NCBI GenBank assembly: GCA_023634235.1
Contig: JAMKCF010000001.1
Coordinates: 5,334,758 to 5,398,757, forward strand
Source: Pisaster brevispinus
Taxonomy: Eukaryota; Echinodermata; Asteroidea; Forcipulatida; Asteriidae
Length of the DNA stretch: 64,000 bases
Reading direction: 5' to 3'
Every line of letters starts with the position of its first letter. Position 1 is the first letter of the stretch. Of this stretch, positions 58,201 through 64,000 are shown in pieces. The notes under the pieces were generated by a model, which ran no database searches, had not been told where the DNA came from, and saw only the letters and a program-made list of their open reading frames with translations. The position numbers were made by a program, and so were the translations under genes.

Positions 58201-61200
58201 TCAGTAGAGCGCCTGCAGGTTTATCTGGAGGACTCAGGTTCAAGTCCCGCTCCAGTAAATTACTTTGTTTCACCCAAATGTATTAAACAAATTTTCCCAG
58301 TCGGTTTCCCTTGTACATGTAGATTATTGCTTGATATCTAAATAATTTCCTCTAAAAAAGATTTGAAACTGGGGTAAAATATTATTCTTTATCCCCTGTA
58401 CAATTATTACACCGCCAATTACAGGAATCAAATTTGCCTCTCCTAACTGGGCACGCTCAGTTGCATAGTGGTTAAAGATCAACTCGAACGAAATTGACAT
58501 TGTTCTTTTGTTACAGAAAGGTAAACTAGTGTGTAATGTTTACATATAATTAAAAAAACACATTTTGTTCAGAGTCATGCTGGGCAATAAATGCTGAGAT
58601 TCACAAAGGAGACTACTGAATTCAAATAAGAACTTGTACGTGTTCATGTGCATGATTCTTGTATGGAGACCAGGTTATCAAAATTCCTTTGTTATAACTC
58701 ACATGTTATGTTTACTAGGCACATGTCCATGATAAAGACTCAGTATGGAGACCAGGCTATCAGAATTCAATTGTTGCTAAGTTGCATACTTTTATACCAC
58801 ATTTACGTGTAGGCATATGTCCATGATAAAGACTCAGTATGGAGACCAGGCTATTGTCAACCTCCTTGGAAGCAAAGAAGGGGAAGATCTTCTGAGCAAG
58901 GCATTCCAGGTAAAGGACTGACAACTATCCCCGACCAGCCCCCGTTGGCCAGCATTTTTCTTTCATGCTCCATCATTTTGCTCATCCACATAAAAAAAAT
59001 AAAAATTTCTGATGAGGTCGTGTGTTCGAATCCCACCTGAGTGACTTGCCTCTGGGTTTTTTTTCGCAGAACTTGGGAAAGTACTGAGTATACATTGCTT
59101 AATCAGTTAATACACATCGGTGTAAGGGTAAAACCAAATTATATTATTTTATTTGATGCAAAAAAAAAATTGAATTAACGTCTATTAGAGGCAACCTCAA
59201 AAAACAAAATACAAGGCCTCTCGAAGCAAAAACCATCTGCTTATCATTTAAAAAAAAATTTGAGCGAAGAACTGATTCACCGGTTCAAAGTGTTGCTACA
59301 GATATTTTCCGATAGACGCCATCTTTATAATAATGATAATAATAAAAGTTCTTAAATAGCACAGAGTCCGCCTAAAATAGCGCTTCACACAAGCAACAAA
59401 AAAAGTAAGAAATAACAAATGCACAATGTATGAATAAAACTACTGAAGAATTAAACGTTACTTCAAAAGTACAGTAATATGTAAAATACAAGCAATGACA
59501 AGACAAGAGGATACTATCAATTACACAATAATAAAAACAAATGCATCTATAAAAAAACCAGTAGCAGGGCTTTAAGAAGAAAAAAAACCACTCAAACTCT
59601 AGAAAAATAATCAATAGAGTGATTCAACAAATTCTTGTTCTGGCAACTTAGGTTGTGTCTGTGAGCTGCATCAAGCTTTCTCATATCCAGCCAAGTGGAT
59701 CACCGACAAATCATGCAAGGATTTTGATAAAAGTCTTGTGTGCTGCATGCAGTGTGGACGCATAGTTGTCCATTCCAAAAATAATAACTAGTTCTTATGT
59801 AGCGCATTTTACAATAACGTATCAATGCGCTTTACATTAATGCCCTGGTCATTGGGCCAATAGCATTCCTTTTAATCTTTCTTACCTCCCTGGGGAGTAT
59901 ACAGCCCCAAGCTACGTACCGTGCCGCTCCGAATGCTTTTTCAAACACAATATCAATCTCTACCCTCGCAGGTACCCATTTGTATCACTGGGTGAAGAGA
60001 AGCAATTAAAGTAAAGCATTTTGCAAGGGCACAAGTGTCATGACCGGGATTCGAACCCACGGCCCCGATGAATTATCCACCAGAACTTGAATTCGATGCT
60101 CTAAACCGCTCGGCCATGACAACCTAAAATGACTATCATTGCCCGTACAGATGGCCAGCTTTTCACTGGGTCACCTCAAGTGGGAACCTATTGACTGATT
60201 GCCTTTGTTGTAACATGGTTATTTTTTGAAGCAGATCTTAGGACATGATCATATCTCCTTGCTTTGTTGGCCTGTTGTGGCCGAGCGGATAAGAGCACCG
60301 GACTCAAGCTCTTGTGTTTCAGATCAGCAGAGTGTGGGTTCGAGTCCCGGTCGTGACACTTGTGTCCTTAAGCAAGACACTTAACCATGATTGCTTCGTC
60401 CTTCGGATGGGAAGAAAGCCGTTGGTCCCGTGTGTTGTGTAATGCACGTAAAAGAACCCAGTGCACTTATCAAAAAAAGAAGGGGTTCGCTCTTGTGTTC
60501 CTGGTCTGATTGGCTGCATATTGCGCCACAGCACCTTGTAAACCATTATATTATGGTGCTATGTAAAGGAGTAGGTCTCATACTTCAAATGTAGCCCCAA
60601 AATACCTTGTAAGAAAATACTGAATGTTGAAGCGCCTTGAGTGTCACTGAGTGACAGATATGAGTGCTATATAAGAAGCCATTATTAGTATTGTTATTAT
60701 TTGTCTTTTTCTGCCTCATCAGAACCATCATAAGAATTCCCCGCATTCCCAAGACGTCCCCCATATCCTCTTTGACTACCATCAGATGTCTCGCCAGCGT
60801 GATTACTTAAGGGTGCTGCAGTCCAAGATCCAAAAGTTCCTGGACGCCTTTGAGTTCTTCCATCTTGACGAGGGGGACAAGATTAGGAAGTGAGTAGAAA
60901 CAGACTGTTTTCATTGCTGTGAAGGGTTTGTTTATCGGGATGTTTATTTGTTTGTTTTTGTTTGTTTCTAGATCTTCCCAACAAGGGATCTCGGCCAAGC
61001 TCCCACAAGGGAATATAAATGCCAAGCTGACAACAGCCAATCTCTCTCATAGAGTACAAAGTGCAAGTTTGAAGTTTAAAGAAGAAAACAGATAAAATAG
61101 ATAAAAGCTTTTTTCTTTAGTCGAGAGTACATGTATGTGGTGGGTCCGGACCCCCTGGACCCCCCCCCCCCCCCCGGATCGGCCCCTGTTGGTGCAAGAC

Positions 61201-63974
61201 ACTGTTTTGTCATTGTCGCTGACTCACTGGAAAATGCTTTGCTTTGACATGCCTTTGATGTAGCTTCATTTGCATAAAGTTCAGCTTGGCAAACACAGGA
61301 TCAGTCTAGTACCCGAACGACTGATTCACTGAAGGACATGTAGATTGAATCATTGCGCATTTGTGCCGCAGTCTTGTTTATAAAGACTGGCAAAATTTAA
61401 ATTTAACACCATTGCTCTCATAAACATTCATGATTTGCATATACATTGTACAGTAACATGATAGAGGTATGATGTAGTAGTTCAAAACTAATGTTCACGT
61501 ATCTTTTGTGGTATTTTCTGATACAGTGTGCAGACTGGAACGATACGGACAAACTGTCTCGACTGTTTGGATCGAACCAACGCTGTCCAGGCTTTCTTTG
61601 GACTGCTGGTAAGAAGGAGATTTGGTTTATCAGCTCACTGCCAGTTGGACTTGAAATACTCGTACAGTCGACTCTCGTTAATACGAGGTCCGCCCGACTG
61701 GCCCGTTTTCCTCGTATTAACCGAACCTCGTCTTAAAAGCAGCGCACTATTTAGAACATGTGCATCACAATGTATAGACATGTCGTCATAGTGCATGCAC
61801 TACACACGTGTGTATAGGCTAGAACGGAGCGGTTTGCTTCCTAGTGCAGTTCTCACGAGCATCCTGTACACAAAAATATAAATTATAAGTTCATTTTTCT
61901 TAACTATGATCATAGACATTTTTTATTTTGTTTAACTCAAGATAAAAATCATAGCAAAGTGATGTCAATCTTGCCGTTCATGTGACCATGATGTTACAGA
62001 TTTGATACTGCGTAGCGCCTGTGCTGATTACTGAACGCTGTTTTCATTGGTAGCATAGGTTACCAGCGAAATGTTTCTGGTTTTCGGATCGGATAGAACC
62101 GCATGGCCGGTCCGATCCAATAAATAGTTTGGCAACAAGAAAGTAACTTCTAAACCTTGACTGAACGGTATTAGCACACAACAATATTTTAAAAGCTATA
62201 AAAGTAAGAAAAACAATACATTTTGTCATCATGGGGCCGCAAAAATACCTTGTATTATCTGTATTCTCGTTACGACCGTGCTCGTATCTTCCGTTTTTTT
62301 AAGACATAGAAACACGCATGGGACAGTTCTGAATCGGTGAAAAACCTCATGTAAACCAGCGTCTCGTATCTTCTGAGCTTGTATTAATGAGAGTCGACTG
62401 TATACAAGAATGAACAATCTGAAGAAAAAAATATCTGAAATCTTTTAAAGGATGTAGTTATTGCATCAGGTGTCAGGACATGATTTTAATTTGATTTTTA
62501 ATTAGGGAATAATAGTGTGAGGACCCGGTCTTCACTGCATGGTAATGACCGGGCTGGCAGCTGACCAATGGTGATTGACCAAGCTGGAGGTCCATTAACC
62601 TCTGCCAGCCACAGGTCATTACCACAAATTGATGACCAGGTTCTCTTTGACTGTTATTAGAATTTGAATTTCTTCTTTCAGCGATACTAATCTAAATTGT
62701 TCTATTAATGTTCGAGGGTCATTCTTTACATTTGGTTCTCGATATGAAGCATGGTGGTAATCCCCCCCCCCATTGTGTGCTTGGAATCTCAGGAATTCTT
62801 TTGAGGATTTTAGGTTTCTAGTAAAATTAAGACATATCATGTGATGCGCTCTAAACCAATCAAAAGGCAAAATATTTGTAAGGGGTGTTATAAATAAATT
62901 ATGTTGAGAAATGATTCCCTTCAAAGTAATATGGTTTGGATAATTTTTCCATCCCCAAAGATTTGAATCTGAGAAATGATTCATGCATGAGTCGTTTCTC
63001 AGACTTTTGAGGGCTGGTGTCCGTTCGCGAATGCTGTGTCAAAGAGATGCAGTTGGTACCCGCTGTCACCTCGCTAAACGTGGATGGATTCAACGTTCTT
63101 GTGGAAATACCAGGCTTGGAATTTCATCTTTGAGATCTAGGGGCAAGGCCATTTTCATTTTGCAAAGGGGCCGGCACTTCCATTGGAAAATCTCAAAGTC
63201 TATGGGAAACTTTTGAAGGGGCACCAAGGCCAAGACCAGGGGCAACAGAGGCCATTGCCTCCATGGCCTCTGTGTAATTCCAGGCCCAAAATACCAAAGG
63301 TTGTTGCTGTTTTCTCAGTAACTGTGCCACCAGTGTGTCCGACGTGGTTCCTCCTACCAGGACGTTTGAGCATAAAACCAGGCTGTCTGCTTCTTTTCAT
63401 CATACACTCTTGTTCACAGAGATGTAGAACAAAGAGCCATTCCAACAGTTTTATTTCAAGTACTGCACAAAAAGTAGATAAGCACAACAAAATTATGCAA
63501 AGGGCACTTCCAAAGGAAAATCTCAAAGTCTATGGGAACCTTTGAAGGGACACCAAGGCCAAGACCAGGGGCAACGGAGGCCATGGCCTCCTTGGCATCT
63601 GTGTGATTCCAGGCCCAAATACCAACAGACCAAAGGTTGTTGCTGTTTTCTTAGCATAGACACTGTATTCAGGCGAAACTTTCACATAATTTTGCCTGTA
63701 GCTCCGCATTACGTTGACAAAAACCAACCTATGACCCTACCTGTGAGTCACAAAACTGTATCTGACCTTAAATTGAGAGCCCCCTCTTTAACACTTTCAT
63801 CTGATGTAACGATTTACGCAGATGATTCCAAAGCAGCTGGAAGCTTTTGGTCTGGCCAACAAGCCCCAGATGCTGTCTCGATTTGAGGAGGTCTACAGGA
63901 CCATCTGGGCGCTGAACGGGGATCACGTCAGTCGAATCTATGCTGGTACTGGGGCACTAGAGGGCAGGACCAGG
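52116..63974 (+). CDS. SYNJ1: Synaptojanin, 5' part with SAC phosphatase domain (9 exons; 3' end outside window)
   Basis: Orthologue of synaptojanin (vertebrate SYNJ1/SYNJ2 not distinguished), the dual phosphoinositide phosphatase that removes PI(4,5)P2 from endocytic vesicles so that clathrin coats can be shed. Nine exons give 454 aa, all within the N-terminal SAC domain. The start [20 protein letters not shown] matches the family N-terminus, and its context (AAAATGG) is good. The catalytic [12 protein letters not shown] is at 383-394, with Cys386 and Arg392 forming the CX5R loop. The 5-phosphatase and proline-rich regions lie beyond 64000. Acceptors of exons 3 and 6 have duplicated copies upstream. 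The two-domain nature cannot be seen here, but the sequence is much closer to synaptojanin than to SAC1 or INPP5F. Confidence 0.95.
53825..53911 (+). CDS. SYNJ1: Synaptojanin exon 2
   Basis: Encodes [20 protein letters not shown] and CLGVLKLNI; human has YSKVLDAYGLLGVLRLNLG. Acceptor CATGTAG, donor G/GTGAGT. Confidence 0.93.
53985..54215 (+). pseudogene. Penelope-like element 3' fragment (GIY-YIG domain end), frameshifted
   Basis: Translates as [20 protein letters not shown] and [14 protein letters not shown], then a +1 shift and [14 protein letters not shown]. The HFNLPGH and GLNRDxGFLSHY motifs are typical of the C-terminal GIY-YIG endonuclease of Penelope-like retroelements. It lies in synaptojanin intron 2 and is dead. 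Confidence 0.7.
54424..54755. repeat. Non-autonomous element with CCCGGTAAAAGG repeats and a 19-bp hairpin
   Basis: TGCCCGGTAAAAGGACGTAA occurs twice at the left. At the right CCGGTAAAAGGGCGTAAGG (54701-54719) is perfectly inverted at 54730-54748. Confidence 0.85.
55165..55290 (+). repeat. Duplicate of synaptojanin intron 2 end and exon 3 start
   Basis: AAGGCTCCAGAGT, the T-rich tract, ACCAATTGCC, TAG and 60 exon bases reproduce 55325-55450 at an offset of about 163. Coding part 55228-55287 is followed by TAA. Confidence 0.93.
55386..55659 (+). CDS. SYNJ1: Synaptojanin exon 3
   Basis: Encodes [20 protein letters not shown], then [13 protein letters not shown] and TTDNRFFW. Its first 60 coding bases are duplicated at 55228-55287. 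Confidence 0.96.
56070..56300 (+). mobile_element. SINE family A, degraded copy
   Basis: TCTTACCACTAGACCACCA head remnants and ATTGGGGAAGTACTGAGTAT body, ending GTAAGGGTAAAAC. Confidence 0.6.
56584..56608 (+). repeat. Short tandem repeat ACCTTGA
   Basis: ACCTTGA is repeated three to four times. The flanking 56400-56990 shows nothing else recognisable. Confidence 0.8.
57010..57235 (+). CDS. SYNJ1: Synaptojanin exon 4
   Basis: Encodes [20 protein letters not shown] and [20 protein letters not shown], then [13 protein letters not shown], among the most conserved SAC segments. Phase 0 at CAG/GTGAGA. Confidence 0.97.
57415..57705. repeat. MITE-like repeat, GGGCCCATTTTCATAG family
   Basis: Inverted ends (GGGCCCATTTTCATAGAGC / GTGAAATTATGCCC) with inner GTAAGCAC/GTGCTTAC pairs. 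Related to 22728-22910. Confidence 0.55.
57828..57976 (+). CDS. SYNJ1: Synaptojanin exon 5
   Basis: Encodes [20 protein letters not shown] and [20 protein letters not shown]. The [10 protein letters not shown] motif is characteristic of SAC phosphatases. Donor CG/GTGAGT. Confidence 0.97.
58045..58285 (+). mobile_element. tRNA-derived SINE (family D), full copy
   Basis: Body GTGATCCCGTGGCTGCCGC to ACAAAGATATTGACAATAGG, then the tRNA-like unit GGATAGCTCAGTCAGTAGAG with B box GGTTCAAGTCC at about 58190-58255, then a CTTTGTTT tail. Confidence 0.85.
58655..58812 (+). repeat. Duplicate(s) of synaptojanin exon 6 acceptor and exon start
   Basis: TTTACTAG/GCACATGTCC at 58711-58727 and the next ~33 bases match the true exon 6 start at 58813. 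A third shorter copy (GTATGGAGACCAGGTTATC) starts at about 58661. Confidence 0.93.
58813..58909 (+). CDS. SYNJ1: Synaptojanin exon 6
   Basis: Encodes [20 protein letters not shown] and [13 protein letters not shown]. The acceptor GTGTAG is preceded by a duplicated acceptor plus exon start at 58711-58760. Confidence 0.95.
59785..60122 (-). mobile_element. tRNA-derived SINE (family C), reverse copy
   Basis: Same text as 28916-29275 (TTCTTATGTAGCGCATTTTA, CGCAGGTACCCATTTGTATC, GGGATTCGAACCCACGG). Confidence 0.85.
60265..60690 (+). mobile_element. tRNA-derived SINE (family B), full copy
   Basis: Head TGTGGCCGAGCGGATAAGAG (Leu/Ser-tRNA-like) with B box GGTTCGAGTCCCGG, then the family body and tail TGCTATATAAGAAGCCATTA. 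It ends 33 bp before exon 7 of synaptojanin. Confidence 0.9.
60723..60889 (+). CDS. SYNJ1: Synaptojanin exon 7
   Basis: Encodes [20 protein letters not shown] and [20 protein letters not shown]. It corresponds to human [20 protein letters not shown]. Donor AA/GTGAGT. Confidence 0.95.
61527..61608 (+). CDS. SYNJ1: Synaptojanin exon 8, catalytic loop
   Basis: Encodes [20 protein letters not shown] and VQAFFGLL. Cys386 is the expected nucleophile and Arg392 the phosphate-binding residue. Ends phase 0 at CTG/GTAAGA. Confidence 0.97.
61665..62400. mobile_element. pogo/Tigger-like non-autonomous element, full
   Basis: CAGTCGACTCTCGTTAATAC at the left and inverted TAATGAGAGTCGACTG at the right, flanked by TA on both sides as in Tc1/mariner-type insertion. 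736 bp with no intact transposase. Confidence 0.85.
62980..63740. repeat. Dispersed repeat plus two ~330 bp direct repeats
   Basis: 62980-63110 is the AACGTTGAATCC family in reverse. GGAAAATCTCAAAGTCTATG and CACCAAGGCCAAGACCAGGG occur at 63185 and again at 63518, each followed by TTCCAGGCCCAAA. Open frames here reflect the repeat. Confidence 0.75.
63822..63974 (+). CDS. SYNJ1: Synaptojanin exon 9
   Basis: Encodes [20 protein letters not shown] and [17 protein letters not shown]; human has [16 protein letters not shown]. Donor AGG/GTAAGT near the end of the window. Confidence 0.96.
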
Positions 63975-64000
63975 GTAAGTGTTATCACTTAAAATAGGGT

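Noticed and set aside
58185..58257. Possible functional tRNA gene
   Set aside because: It has A- and B-box-like sequences, but the same unit occurs linked to a fixed non-tRNA body at 34918 and 46033, so it is a SINE head. No good acceptor stem was found.

Overview
The window is nuclear DNA from a multicellular animal. Genes are split by GT-AG introns, non-coding DNA dominates, and tRNA-derived SINEs, MITEs and truncated retrotransposons are everywhere. Protein similarity and the repeat style suggest a marine invertebrate deuterostome, most likely an echinoderm such as a sea star. That assignment is an inference. Three protein genes account for all convincing coding sequence, and their exons were joined by hand with consistent reading phase at every junction.

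(1) 10-32701, plus strand: the downstream 25 exons (1483 codons plus stop) of a BAZ1B/WSTF-type chromatin-remodelling subunit. The order is lysine/SPKK-rich linker, DDT domain, WHIM motifs, two PHD fingers and a C-terminal bromodomain. The 5' part with the WAC domain lies upstream of the window. (2) 51835-44633, minus strand: a complete 8-exon MYG1 exonuclease gene (377 aa) with a predicted mitochondrial presequence. (3) 52116-63974, plus strand: the first nine exons (454 aa) of synaptojanin, covering the SAC phosphatase domain; the gene continues beyond the window. MYG1 and synaptojanin are head-to-head, with 280 bp between their start codons, so they probably share a bidirectional promoter.

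The 12 kb between BAZ1B and MYG1, and nearly all introns, are built of repeats. I see at least four tRNA-derived SINE families, piggyBac-like and pogo/Tigger-like non-autonomous elements, long foldback MITEs, 3' ends of LINEs, a Penelope-like fragment and several satellites.

The most unusual pattern is repeated partial-exon tandem duplication across splice junctions. BAZ1B exon 9's 3' end plus its donor occurs five times. BAZ1B exon 17's acceptor plus exon start occurs seven times at exactly 74 bp, and each of those units also carries an antisense piece of exon 14. Synaptojanin exons 3 and 6 each have a duplicated acceptor plus exon start just upstream. An inverted copy of BAZ1B exon 14 with its donor lies about 2 kb downstream and brackets exons 15-16. 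Other points of interest are a second PHD finger, a bromodomain lacking the usual Asn, a weak/strong start-codon pair in MYG1, and a TIR-bounded array of palindromic AAGCTTGC units with a recognisable empty site.
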